Shown: positions 44,570 to 52,733 of the stretch, one piece after another
Position numbering within the stretch: the stretch's first letter is position 1
Layout of the letters: the number at the start of each line of letters is the position of its first letter
Assembly: GCA_947599875.1 (NCBI GenBank)
Contig: CANQFV010000006.1
Span: forward strand, 22,418-86,417
DNA from: an uncultured Oscillospiraceae bacterium
GTDB taxonomy: Bacteria; Bacillota; Clostridia; Oscillospirales; Oscillospiraceae
Direction: 5' to 3'
Length of the DNA: 64,000 nucleotides
Made by a program: the position numbers and the translations under genes
Notes under the pieces: generated by a model
What the model saw: the letters and a program-made list of their open reading frames with translations, nothing else
Databases searched by the model: none
What the model was told of the DNA's origin: nothing

Positions 44570-46858
44570 TCAAAGGGCACCGCGGATGATCTTCACATCC
44601 CGCTTCCCCTCCAGCATGTCCGCCTCCCGGCTGTGGCAGGTAAAGAGGATGATCTGGCGCTTTTCGGCCAGGCGGCGCAGAAGCTCCAGGGACTTCCGGC
44701 ACCTGTCGTCGTCAAAGTTTGCCAGCGCGTCGTCCAGCACGATGGGGCAGGGGTCGTCCCCGCCCAAAATCAGCTGGCACAGCGCCAGGCGGAGGGAGAG
44801 ATAGATCTCATCCCCGGTCCCGTCGGACAGGGCGATGACCCGCCTCATCTCCGGGGAGGCGGCCTCCTTGGCCCCGGCGTCAAAGCCCTTGTCAAAATAG
44901 AGCTTCTCGTACCGCCCGCCGGTAAGCTCCGCCATATATTCCCCGGCCAGGCGGCTGACCTCCGGGGAGAACCGGGCCTGCAGGTCGGCGTTGGCCTGGG
45001 ACAGGGTCTCCACGGCCAGCGTCAGGGCGGCGTAGCGCCTGTTCTCCTGGGCAAGCAGCTCCGTCAGGCGCTGGATCCGCCCCTCGATCACCGCCGGATC
45101 CCCCAGTGTCCGCTGGGCGCCCACGGCCAGGTCATAGGCGCGGGTGGCCTCGGCCAGCTGGGCGCGGCTGCGCTCCAGGGCCGCCACGGTGTCCTCCCGG
45201 TTGCGGATGGGCACGGGCAGGTAGGTGTCCTCCTCCTGCTCCTCCCCGTCGTACCCGGCGGACAGCGTCTCATACACGTTCCTGGCGGACACGGCGTCAA
45301 ACTCCGCCTTTGTCAGGCTGTCGATCAGCCGCTCCGTCTCGTTGAGGGCGTCCATGATCTCCTCGCCGGAGGTGACGCCGGGCATAAAGGCGGACAGCTT
45401 CTCTACGGCCCTCTCCCCGGCCTCCTGGGCGGCGGCGCCGGCGCTCTCATACGCCGCCCTGGCGGCGTCGCGGGCCGCCCGCCGCTGCTCCTCCTCCCGG
45501 GTCGTCATGGCGTAGCCCTCCCGGAGGGATTCCAGCTTCTCCACGGACTGGACGCCGTATTTGGCCAGAAGCTCCGCCAGCTCCTCCCCGGCGCCCCGCT
45601 TCCGGGGGAGCTTCAGGAAGAACAGCACAAGCCCCACGGCCCCCACGGCCAGGGACGCCGCCACGCCGGGCAGATTGAAGCGGAGGATGTCCGGGACCGT
45701 CTCCCGGAACAGAGGCGTCAGAAGTCCCGTGGTCAGCACAAGCCCCGCCACGGCCAGCACCCACAGAAGGATGGGGATGATCCGGGGGATCCGGGGCTCC
45801 TTCACGTCCCCGGCCCGGCTCTCCAGCTCCCGGCCCCGGGCGATGTCCTCCGCCACGGTTTTCTCCTCCGTGCCGTACAGGGGGGAGGCGGTGCGCCTGG
45901 TGTTGGCGTCCACCAGCTCCTTCTCCGCCCGCCACAGGGCGCGCTCCGCGTCCTGAGCCACCTTCTTTAACGGCATCACCGCCGCGGCCGTCTCCCGGAT
46001 CTCGTTGATGTCCTCCCGGGTCATCTCGTGGCCGTTTTTCGTGATGGCCGCCTTCAGCTCCTCCACGCGCCGGGCCGTCTCGGCGGCGTTTTTCTCCGCC
46101 TCCCGCAGCCGGCGGGAGGCCGCGCGCCTGTCAAGCTGGTCGTGGATCTCCAGATCCCGCTCCATCAGCTGGATCTGCTTCTCCTGCCGCTCCATGCCGG
46201 AGCGGAGATTGGCGATCTCCTCGTTGGAGCTTTCGATCAGCTCCAGGGCGTGGCGGGCGTCCCGCAGCTCCTGCTCCAGCTGGGGGATGGAGCCGGACTT
46301 GTTGTACCGGAGCTTCCTCTGCCAGCGGCGCAGGGCCGCGTCGGAGTCGGTGAAGGACGTGTCCTCGTCCCCGGAGGACACGATGGCGTGGATCTTCCGC
46401 TCCAGCTCGGAGGTCTGTGTCACCCGGATATCCGGCCTGCGCACAAAGGCTGTGCGCTCAAAGACCTGCCTGGACACGCCGGTCAACGTCTCCCCGGCGT
46501 TTTCGCCGTTCATCTCCTCGATAAAATCCGCCGTGCCCGTGTAGACGGCGATAAAATTCTTCATGGGGCTGGCGCCCTTGGAGGTGCGCTGGACGGTGAT
46601 CTCCCGGCCGTCCTTCTCCAGCTCCATCGTCCCCACCATGCCGCCGCCGTCCCAGGGGCGGTAGCGCGTCTTGACGCTGAGGATGCCGGCCTTGTCCCGT
46701 TCGGAGGTATCCACCCCGTAGAGCATGGCGTTTAAAAAGGCGCACCAGGTGGTTTTGCCGGACTCGTTGGGGGCGCTGATCACCGTCAGCCCCTCCCCCG
46801 GCTCCAGGGTCTGATTTTTCAGCTTTCCAAAGGTGGCCGTAAGCTTCCGGATCTTCAC
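44570..46858 (-). CDS. YhaN/Rad50-like ATPase with coiled coils and membrane helices
   Basis: The 762-residue protein begins MKIRKLTATFGKLKNQTLEP and has Walker A SAPNESGKTTWCAFLNAML. Long coiled coils surround two hydrophobic helices (about residues 365-415). A C-terminal half follows with the signature LSDGTGDEIYLSLRLALCQL and Walker B PIVLDDALANFDD, then LFTCHSRE. This is the SMC/Rad50 head layout with an apex membrane hairpin, as in Bacillus YhaN. It pairs with the nuclease encoded upstream (overlap of 4 bases). The pair should process DNA ends, but tethering to the membrane sets it apart from SbcC. Confidence 0.88.
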   Translation of the reverse strand: MKIRKLTATFGKLKNQTLEPGEGLTVISAPNESGKTTWCAFLNAMLYGVDTSERDKAGILSVKTRYRPWDGGGMVGTMELEKDGREITVQRTSKGASPMKNFIAVYTGTADFIEEMNGENAGETLTGVSRQVFERTAFVRRPDIRVTQTSELERKIHAIVSSGDEDTSFTDSDAALRRWQRKLRYNKSGSIPQLEQELRDARHALELIESSNEEIANLRSGMERQEKQIQLMERDLEIHDQLDRRAASRRLREAEKNAAETARRVEELKAAITKNGHEMTREDINEIRETAAAVMPLKKVAQDAERALWRAEKELVDANTRRTASPLYGTEEKTVAEDIARGRELESRAGDVKEPRIPRIIPILLWVLAVAGLVLTTGLLTPLFRETVPDILRFNLPGVAASLAVGAVGLVLFFLKLPRKRGAGEELAELLAKYGVQSVEKLESLREGYAMTTREEEQRRAARDAARAAYESAGAAAQEAGERAVEKLSAFMPGVTSGEEIMDALNETERLIDSLTKAEFDAVSARNVYETLSAGYDGEEQEEDTYLPVPIRNREDTVAALERSRAQLAEATRAYDLAVGAQRTLGDPAVIEGRIQRLTELLAQENRRYAALTLAVETLSQANADLQARFSPEVSRLAGEYMAELTGGRYEKLYFDKGFDAGAKEAASPEMRRVIALSDGTGDEIYLSLRLALCQLILGGDDPCPIVLDDALANFDDDRCRKSLELLRRLAEKRQIILFTCHSREADMLEGKRDVKIIRGAL

Positions 46859-47943
46859 GGTCTGGCCTCCTCTCTGCCCTCAAGGGCCGCCGCGCCGTAG
46901 CGCGCCGCCATACTGATGATCTCCCGCTCCTCCTCGTCCGCCGCGGACTCGTACTTCTCCCGGAGGTCTTTCAAAAAGATCCCGGTGAGGGTGTCCTCCC
47001 CCGCCCCGTCCCAGAGGCCCCGGGGCTGGCGGAGTTCGTCCTTCACCGTCAGGTGGAAGAACCTGTCCCCCACCGCGTCTAAAATGGCCTGCGCGTCCGC
47101 GCCGCCCTCGTACTCCCCCTTCAAAATGAGGCGCGCCACGTCCCGGGGGAACCCCTCCCCCACAGCCGCCTGCGCGGCCTCCACGGCGTCGGCCGCGCCG
47201 GTGAGATCCAGGTCGATGATCCGGTACTGCCTGCCGCCGATGGGCACAAAGTCCAGCTCCGCCGCGCCCTTGCCCACGGCGCCCTTGATGTAGCCCTTCT
47301 CCCCCGTCTCGTCAAAGCCGCGGCCCTCCAGACACCCGGGGTAGGCGTAAAAGGTCTCCCCCGCCTTTTTGATGCCGGAGAAGGCGTGGACATGCCCCAG
47401 GGCCAGGTAGTCCAGGTCTGAACGGGCGATCTCCTCCTGTGTCAGGGCGTTGTAGCGGCTGCTGGCCGCCACGTCGCCGTGGAGAACGGCCAGCTCAAGC
47501 CAGTCGCTCTTCCCCAGGCTGAAGTGGGACAGCATGGGGTCGGCGTAGGGGGCGGAGAACCCGGCGCCCCACACCCGGACGCCCAGCTCCGGCAGCTCCA
47601 CAGGCCGCAGCTGAGGCGTTTTGAAGATATGTACGTTCTCCGGCAGCTCCATAAAGGCGTAGGGCGACCGGGCGGTGTAATAGTCATGGTTCCCCGGGGC
47701 GATAAACACCTTGGCCCGGATCTGGCCCAGCACCCGGGTGAGGGTCTGCGTCGTCTCCCAGTACCCCGCGCCGGAGTCGAAAAGGTCCCCGGCCAGCAGG
47801 ACGATATCCACGTCCTCTGCCGCCGCGGCCAACTTGTCCAAAAGCTCCCGCTGTTCCCGGCGTCTCTGGACGGCCTTCTCCTCCGTCAGCGCGTAAAACG
47901 GCGAATCCATGTGAAAATCCGCCGCGTGAAGAATTTTTACCAT
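46855..47943 (-). CDS. YhaO/SbcD-like DNA exonuclease
   Basis: The 362-residue metallophosphoesterase has all metal-binding motifs: HAADFHMDS, LAGDLFDS, APGNHDYY, LHGD and GHVH. This is the Mre11/SbcD arrangement, acting on DNA ends with the ATPase encoded next. A C-terminal domain of about 100 residues should contact the partner. It is the first gene of a two-gene operon. Confidence 0.9.
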   Translation of the reverse strand: MVKILHAADFHMDSPFYALTEEKAVQRRREQRELLDKLAAAAEDVDIVLLAGDLFDSGAGYWETTQTLTRVLGQIRAKVFIAPGNHDYYTARSPYAFMELPENVHIFKTPQLRPVELPELGVRVWGAGFSAPYADPMLSHFSLGKSDWLELAVLHGDVAASSRYNALTQEEIARSDLDYLALGHVHAFSGIKKAGETFYAYPGCLEGRGFDETGEKGYIKGAVGKGAAELDFVPIGGRQYRIIDLDLTGAADAVEAAQAAVGEGFPRDVARLILKGEYEGGADAQAILDAVGDRFFHLTVKDELRQPRGLWDGAGEDTLTGIFLKDLREKYESAADEEEREIISMAARYGAAALEGREEARP

Positions 47944-47988
47944 AGGCGTAACCTCCGTATCCCCCTATTTCCCTGTCCCGGGCCAAGC

Positions 47989-49563
47989 TCACATCAGGGG
48001 CGCCACGATCTTCAAAAGTCCCCCGAAAAACCGGACGTGGAATTTCTCGTGGGCCACCGTCTCCCGCGTCACCTCCTGGCACTTGGCCAGGGTCTCGTCA
48101 AAGTCCCTGCGGATGTCCCGGATGGCCGGGACACCGCACAGCAGCGCCGCGCACTCGAAGTGGTGATAAAAGCTGCGGTAGTCAAAGTTGATCGTCCCCA
48201 CCACGGCCCTTTTCCCGTCGGCCAGCACCACCTTGGCGTGGATGAAGCCGGGGGTGTACTCGTAGATCTTCACCCCGGCGTCCAGAAGCTCCGCATAGTG
48301 GCTCTTGGCCAGCCAAAAGGCGTACTTCTTGTCCGGGATGTGGGGCAGGATCAGTCTCACATCCACCCCCCGCTTGGCCGCGAAGGTGATGGCCGTGGTG
48401 GCCTCCCCGTCCAGGATGAGGTAGGGCGACATGATGTACACATACTCCCTGGCGGTGTTGATGAGCTGCAAATAGGTAAGCTCCCCCACCCGCTCGCCGT
48501 CCATCGGGCTGTCCCCGTAGGGGGTGACGAATCCCTCCGCCTCCTGCCCGATCTCCTCCGGCTCCGGCAGGTAGCGGTCATAGCAGCACCCGCCCACCCG
48601 CTCGGTGGAATTCCACATCTCCAGGAACATCAGGGTAAAGCTGCGCACCGCCTGGCCCCGGAGCATAATGGCCGTGTCCTTCCAGTGGCCGAAGCGTGGC
48701 TTTTCGTTGATGTACTCGTCGGCCAGATTCACCCCGCCGGTAAAGGCCACCTTCCCGTCCACCACCAGGATCTTCCTGTGGTCCCGGTTGTTGTAGTGGG
48801 TGGACACAAAGGGGCGCACCGGGGCGAACATCTTGCACAGGATCCCCTTTTTCTCCAGCTCCTCCGGGTAGGAGTAGGGCACGTCGGCGAAGGCGCACGT
48901 CCCGTCGTACATGAACCGCACCTCCACCCCCGCCCTGGCCTTCTCCACAAGGACATCCAGGATGGTGTCCCACATCCTGCCGGAGGAGACGATGAAATAC
49001 TCCATGAAGATAAAATGCTCCGCCTTTTTCAGCTCCTCCAGCATGGCGGCAAATTTGTCCTCCCCCAGGGGGAAGTAGGTGACCTCGGTGCCCTTGTAGG
49101 TGGGGTAGCCCGCCGTGTCCCGCAGGTATCTGGCGGCCGCGCCGCCGTCCGGGTCCTCCCGGTTCAGCTCCTCCGCGGGGTCTGACTCCCTCTCCGGCGC
49201 GGGGTAGAAGGGCCTCGTCTCCCTCATGCACCGGCTGATGGCCCTCTGGACCGTCCTGTGGCCCAGGTCTGTCTTGATAAAGAAATACAGCAGGATCCCC
49301 ACCACCGGCACCAGGGCGATGACAAAGCACCAGGTGAGCTTTACCGTTGGGTCGCTTCTGGAGTTGGTCACATAGATGAGCATGGGCGCCGTGATGAGAA
49401 CGGAGCTTAAATGGACGTACTCCCCCAGCCGCTGAAAGCCCCACAGCAAAAGGCCTAACTGCGCCGCCAAAAGCGCCGCGATGAGGAAGGTTCGCCCGGT
49501 CACGACAGTCAAAAACCCGCGTTTGATTTTCTTTTTGTTGTCTGTATTCACAGGGGCCGACAT
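47989..49563 (-). CDS. cls: Cardiolipin synthase
   Basis: The 524-residue protein has two N-terminal membrane helices (about residues 20-65) and two phospholipase D catalytic motifs, DHRKILVVDG (about residue 250) and FIHAKVVLADGKRAVVG (about residue 435). It should condense two phosphatidylglycerol molecules to cardiolipin and glycerol on the membrane. Length and layout match Bacillus ClsA. It is monocistronic with a promoter at 49596-49624. Confidence 0.95.
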   Translation of the reverse strand: MSAPVNTDNKKKIKRGFLTVVTGRTFLIAALLAAQLGLLLWGFQRLGEYVHLSSVLITAPMLIYVTNSRSDPTVKLTWCFVIALVPVVGILLYFFIKTDLGHRTVQRAISRCMRETRPFYPAPERESDPAEELNREDPDGGAAARYLRDTAGYPTYKGTEVTYFPLGEDKFAAMLEELKKAEHFIFMEYFIVSSGRMWDTILDVLVEKARAGVEVRFMYDGTCAFADVPYSYPEELEKKGILCKMFAPVRPFVSTHYNNRDHRKILVVDGKVAFTGGVNLADEYINEKPRFGHWKDTAIMLRGQAVRSFTLMFLEMWNSTERVGGCCYDRYLPEPEEIGQEAEGFVTPYGDSPMDGERVGELTYLQLINTAREYVYIMSPYLILDGEATTAITFAAKRGVDVRLILPHIPDKKYAFWLAKSHYAELLDAGVKIYEYTPGFIHAKVVLADGKRAVVGTINFDYRSFYHHFECAALLCGVPAIRDIRRDFDETLAKCQEVTRETVAHEKFHVRFFGGLLKIVAPLM

Positions 49564-49595
49564 ATCGTACCTCCAGAAAATATTACTTCTATTTT

Positions 49596-49624
49596 ATTAT
49601 AGCACATGCCGGCGAAACTTCAAA
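49596..49624 (-). promoter_or_regulatory. Promoter of cls
   Basis: On the minus strand TATAAT (49596-49601) lies 17 bases after a weak -35, TTTGAA (49619-49624). Confidence 0.6.
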
Positions 49625-49711
49625 CATTTTTTGACACAGGGCAATTATTTGCCTAAAAAAGGTGTGCAGGGGCCGCCATAACCCCCCGGGCCGCCGTGGG
49701 CGACGGCCCCT

Positions 49712-49885
49712 GCGGCGCAATTTGGGGCTTCCGTAATCCCTGTACGGGCCGCCGCCCACGGCGGCCCCTGCGGCGTAATTTGGGGCTTCCATAATCCCTG
49801 TACGGGCCGCCGCCCACGGCGGCCCCTGCGGCGTAATTTGGGGCTTCCGTAATCCCTGTACGGGCCGCCGCCCACGGCGGCCCGC
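49712..49885. repeat. Three tandem copies of a 58-base unit
   Basis: Three copies start at 49712, 49770 and 49828, differing at only a few positions. Each contains AATTTGGGGCTTCC and a GGGCCGCC/GGCGGCCC hairpin. A degenerate fourth lies at 49670-49711. The 444-base stretch 49564-50007 has no gene; it also holds a palindrome at 49940-49961 and the hairpin after the 64-residue gene. Confidence 0.85.
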
Positions 49886-49975
49886 GTTTTGTTGACGAAT
49901 GTGTTCCGTTTTATCGCGCCGGCCCCATCCCCCACCTTCGGGCCGATGAGGTCATCGGCCCCTACAGGCAAACTG

Positions 49976-50005
49976 TGTGCCGCCCTCCTGACGGAAGGCG
50001 GCACA
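49976..50005 (-). terminator. Hairpin after the 64-residue gene
   Basis: TGTGCCGCC (49976-49984) pairs perfectly with 49997-50005, two bases past the stop. The T tail is weak (GTTTG). Confidence 0.6.
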
Positions 50006-50007
50006 AA

Positions 50008-50202
50008 TCATCGTCCGGCCCTATTCTTCTCGTAATTTCTCCCCCGGCGAAAGCCGTAATTGTAACACGCTGCTAAGGCGTAGGTTACGTCGCCCCTGTA
50101 AGCAAGGAAGGACATAACCTGGGACACCAGGAGCTTATACCCTCTTGGCGGCTTATCGTCCAGCTGTTTTTTCACCCAAGCGTCATCGTATTCGTGCGGC
50201 AT
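50008..50202 (-). CDS. Small protein divergent from an XRE regulator
   Basis: The 64-residue protein is charged and basic at both ends with a central helix (LLVSQVMSFLAYRGDVTYAL). No known family is recognised. A GGAGGT site seven bases before the ATG and a divergent arrangement with an XRE repressor across a palindromic operator make it likely to be a real gene. The layout recalls toxin-antitoxin or prophage-remnant control regions, but no toxin motif is visible. Confidence 0.65.
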   Translation of the reverse strand: MPHEYDDAWVKKQLDDKPPRGYKLLVSQVMSFLAYRGDVTYALAACYNYGFRRGRNYEKNRAGR

Positions 50203-50220
50203 TATAATACCTCCAATCGC

Positions 50221-50279
50221 ATAGTATAGAAATATTAGACTTGTTGGTGATCTAAAGTATAGTATAAAATTACTATACT
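50221..50279. promoter_or_regulatory. Palindromic operator between the divergent genes
   Basis: AGTATAGTA (50256-50264) and TACTATACT (50271-50279) are perfect inverted arms around six bases. ATAGTATAG at 50221-50229 is a related half-site nearer the small gene. The palindrome overlaps a TATACT -10 box for the XRE gene, so autorepression is likely. Confidence 0.7.
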
Positions 50280-50304
50280 GTCAACCACATTATGGAGGTA
50301 CATA

Positions 50305-50508
50305 ATGCTCGGGAAAAGACTAAATATGGCCCGCAAGGAAAAGGGCTATACAGCTCAGCAAATGGCGGATATGCTGGATATTACCATCAGCGCTTATCGG
50401 TTTTATGAGAGCGAAAAGGCAAGACCTACTCTGGACAAGCTGGTGCAAATCGCCGATATCCTTGACGTGACAACGGATTATCTCCTCTGCCGGGATCAGA
50501 ACAAATAA
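50305..50508 (+). CDS. XRE-family helix-turn-helix regulator
   Basis: The 67-residue protein is a single Cro/C1-type DNA-binding domain: MLGKRLNMARKEKGYTAQQM, then DITISAYRFYESEKARPTLD and TTDYLLCR. It has no sensor domain. GGAGGT lies at proper distance. It should bind the palindrome just upstream and control itself and the divergent 64-residue gene. Confidence 0.92.
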   Translation: MLGKRLNMARKEKGYTAQQMADMLDITISAYRFYESEKARPTLDKLVQIADILDVTTDYLLCRDQNK

Positions 50509-50512
50509 GCCT

Positions 50513-50538
50513 GCCGGGCGGCCTTCGGGCCGCCCGGC
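50513..50538 (+). terminator. Terminator of the XRE gene
   Basis: GCCGGGCGGCC (50513-50523) pairs with 50528-50538 around a short loop, followed by ATTTG, five bases past the stop. Confidence 0.75.
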
Positions 50539-50573
50539 ATTTGAAGGCCTTCAGGCTTTCAAGCCCGCTTGCC

Positions 50574-50897
50574 TTAAAATATCCCTTTGTTGTACTTATT
50601 TTGCACTTTGATCATACAGACGACCCCGATGCACAGGCCTATGATGAGGATCGCGACCGCGGCTGCCCCTATCGAGCCGGTTTTCGCGAACAGTCCAACG
50701 ATCCCGCTGAGCAGCATCGCCAGCGCAAAACAAAGCAGCGCCTTCCCAAAGGCCCTCCCGTAAGCGGCCTTGTCCTGGACCCTGGTCTGGTGATACTCGT
50801 GGATCAAATCCGTCCTGCCCCGGTAAACCGCTGTGCCAAGCGCCGCAAATCCGGCGGCGCCCAAAAACATGATGATGGAATACGGCAGCACGCCCAT
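50574..50897 (-). CDS. Small membrane protein (DUF3784-like)
   Basis: The 107-residue protein has three hydrophobic segments (about residues 5-22, 50-68 and 74-95) with a hydrophilic loop between the first two. Size and layout resemble DUF3784 proteins of Firmicutes, whose function is unknown. It lies just after the flotillin gene on the same strand with a terminator in between. Confidence 0.6.
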   Translation of the reverse strand: MGVLPYSIIMFLGAAGFAALGTAVYRGRTDLIHEYHQTRVQDKAAYGRAFGKALLCFALAMLLSGIVGLFAKTGSIGAAAVAILIIGLCIGVVCMIKVQNKYNKGIF

Positions 50898-50949
50898 ACG
50901 CCTCCCTTTCCGTCCGCGGGGGCAGTCTCCCCCTTTTTTCGCCGAAGCC

Positions 50950-50979
50950 CCCGGGGCGGGATGAAAATCCCGCCCCGGG
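50950..50979 (-). terminator. Terminator of the flotillin gene
   Basis: A 13-bp perfect stem (50950-50962 with 50967-50979) with a 4-base loop lies 12 bases past the flotillin stop. Confidence 0.75.
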
Positions 50980-50990
50980 TTCCTCTTTAC

Positions 50991-52397
50991 TTACTCCTTC
51001 TGCTCACCGGCCGCACGGGCGCCCAGGAAGGACGCCAGCAGTGTGGCAAGGTCGATACCGGTGGACTCCTTCATCCCGTCCACCACCTGGTTTGCGGTTG
51101 ACATAACGTCCTTGATCAGCTTTGTGGAGTTGCCGTCGCCGTACATGACGATCCTGTCGGTCTGAGCCAGAGGCGCGGCGGCGCTGCCCACCACCTGAGG
51201 CAGGGCGTTGAGGTACATTTCCAGAATGGACGCCTCGCCCATCTTCTTCTGGGCCTCGGCCTTCTTCTCGATGGCCTCCGCCTCGGCCACGCCCTTGGCG
51301 CGGATACCCTCGGCCTCCTGCTCCATCGCGTAACGGAGGGCCTCCGCCTCGGCGCGTTTGGCCTCCGCCTGCTGCTCGGCCTCGTAACGCTGGGCCTCCG
51401 CCTCCCGCTGACGGCGGATGAGGTCGGCCTCGGCCTCCTTCTCCGCCTTGTACTTCAGGGCGTCCGCCTCCTTGCGCACCTCGGCGTCCAGCTTCCGCTC
51501 CCGAAGGGCGATCTCCCGCTCGGCAAGCTCCGCCTCCTTCTCCCGGCGGGCGATATCGGCGTTGGCCCTGGTGACCTCGATGGTCTTGCGCTGCTCCTCC
51601 TGCTGGATGGAGTAGGCCGCGTCGGCCTCGGCCTTCTTCGTGTCGGCGCGCACCTGCATTTCCGCCTGCTGGACGGCAAGCTCTGCGTTCTGCTCGGCGA
51701 TCATCTTGTCGGCCTGCACCTTTACGGCGTTGGCCTCCTGCTCGGCGTTGGCGTTGGCGATGGCGATGTCCCTCTGGGCGTTGGCCTTGGCGATCTGGGC
51801 GTTCTTGCGGATCTGCTCCACATTGTCGATACCCATGTTCTCAATGGTTCCGGCGCCGTCCTTAAAGTTCTGGATATTGAAGTTCACCACCTCGATACCC
51901 AGCTTCTGCATGTCGGGCACCACGTTTTCCGTGATCTTCTTGGCCACGCCCTGGCGGTCCTGGACCATCTCCTTCAGGCCCACGGAGCCCACGATCTCGC
52001 GCATGTTGCCCTCCAGCACCTGGGTGACCAGGTTGATCATCTCCTGGCGGTTCATGCCCAAGAGGGCCTCGCTGGCCTTTTTGAGCAGCTCGGGGTCGGA
52101 GCTGATCTTGATGTTGGCCACGCCGTCCACGGTCACGTTGATGAACTCGTTTGTGGGCACAGCCTCGCTGGTCTTCACGTCCACCTGCATGACCCGCAGG
52201 GACAGTTTGTCCACCCGCTCAAAGAACGGGACGCGCCACCCGGCCTTGCCGATGAGGATGCGCTTTTTTCCGAGACCGGAGATGATGTACGCCGTGTCCG
52301 GGGGCGCCTTCAGATAACCCAGAACCAGCAGCAGTACAACGACGGCTCCGGCCAGTACGCCGATAACGGCACCGATGGGGATTTGGATGTTTGGCAT
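50991..52397 (-). CDS. floT: Flotillin-like SPFH-domain protein
   Basis: The 468-residue protein has an N-terminal membrane helix (GAVIGVLAGAVVVLLLVLGY) and an SPFH/band-7 domain (about residues 35-210). A long heptad-rich coiled coil follows (about residues 215-380) with many Ala-Glu repeats (AEAEAIEKKAEAQKK), then a flotillin C-terminal tail with MYGDGNSTKLI. Flotillins scaffold membrane microdomains and affect fluidity and wall-enzyme mobility. Its leader carries a predicted manganese riboswitch and terminator (52453-52573), an unusual control element for this family. AAGGAGG precedes the start. Confidence 0.93.
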   Translation of the reverse strand: MPNIQIPIGAVIGVLAGAVVVLLLVLGYLKAPPDTAYIISGLGKKRILIGKAGWRVPFFERVDKLSLRVMQVDVKTSEAVPTNEFINVTVDGVANIKISSDPELLKKASEALLGMNRQEMINLVTQVLEGNMREIVGSVGLKEMVQDRQGVAKKITENVVPDMQKLGIEVVNFNIQNFKDGAGTIENMGIDNVEQIRKNAQIAKANAQRDIAIANANAEQEANAVKVQADKMIAEQNAELAVQQAEMQVRADTKKAEADAAYSIQQEEQRKTIEVTRANADIARREKEAELAEREIALRERKLDAEVRKEADALKYKAEKEAEADLIRRQREAEAQRYEAEQQAEAKRAEAEALRYAMEQEAEGIRAKGVAEAEAIEKKAEAQKKMGEASILEMYLNALPQVVGSAAAPLAQTDRIVMYGDGNSTKLIKDVMSTANQVVDGMKESTGIDLATLLASFLGARAAGEQKE

Positions 52398-52452
52398 GTT
52401 TCTTCCTCCTTAAAAAATAATATAATATGGTGTTCCCCGGGAGCGGATAAAC

Positions 52453-52487
52453 AAAAAAGACGCTCACGCCCTGACGGCGTAAACGTC
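52453..52487 (-). terminator. Riboswitch expression-platform terminator
   Basis: On the minus strand a continuous stem including G-T wobbles (52487 towards 52459) is followed by TTTTTT (52458-52453). Its 5' arm contains GTTTACG (52484-52478), the same bases that form the 3' side of aptamer stem P1. The two structures are therefore mutually exclusive. Confidence 0.82.
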
Positions 52488-52572
52488 TCGCGATTTATCT
52501 GCGCACCCGGATCCCAAAAGGGATCGTCCTGACGGGCGCGCCCCCCTTTCGGGGCGCTACTCCCTGTTTACG
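52478..52572 (-). ncRNA. yybP-ykoY-type manganese riboswitch upstream of flotillin
   Basis: On the minus strand CGTAAAC (52572-52566) pairs with GTTTACG (52484-52478) to close P1. The loop AGGGAGTAGC near the 5' end and GCGAGACG at the 3' end match the conserved yybP-ykoY strands. Between them are a GCCCC-GAAA-GGGGGGC hairpin and a P3 arm with CGTCA on one side and CCGG on the other, as in the Mn2+ aptamer. Binding of Mn2+ should stabilise P1 and prevent the overlapping terminator, giving an ON switch. Assigned from remembered consensus, not a covariance search. Confidence 0.82.
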
Positions 52573-52577
52573 TTAAA

Positions 52578-52606
52578 AATATAACACACTTCCCCCCGGC
52601 TGTCAA
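52578..52606 (-). promoter_or_regulatory. Promoter of the riboswitch-flotillin unit
   Basis: On the minus strand TTGACA (52601-52606) and TATATT (52578-52583) are separated by 17 bases. Transcription would start at the first bases of stem P1, so the aptamer is at the very 5' end. Confidence 0.88.
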
Positions 52607-52689
52607 GGGGGTTTGACAAAAAATTATCAATATTTTTTGAAAAAGTTTTTCTCCCCCGGCGGGGATTTCCCGATTTTTGTCTTGACAGG

Positions 52690-52700
52690 GATGATATACT
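52690..52700 (+). promoter_or_regulatory. Extended -10 promoter of the DUF3737 gene
   Basis: TGATATACT forms an extended -10 element (TGN then TATACT at 52695-52700), 34 bases before the start. A TTGACA at 52683 is too close to be its -35. Confidence 0.45.
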
Positions 52701-52733
52701 GAAATTATCCACGACACGAAAGGAACAACCTGC

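Noticed and set aside
49670..49885. Possible CRISPR array
   Set aside because: The 58-base units are contiguous with no unique spacers, and no cas genes are nearby.
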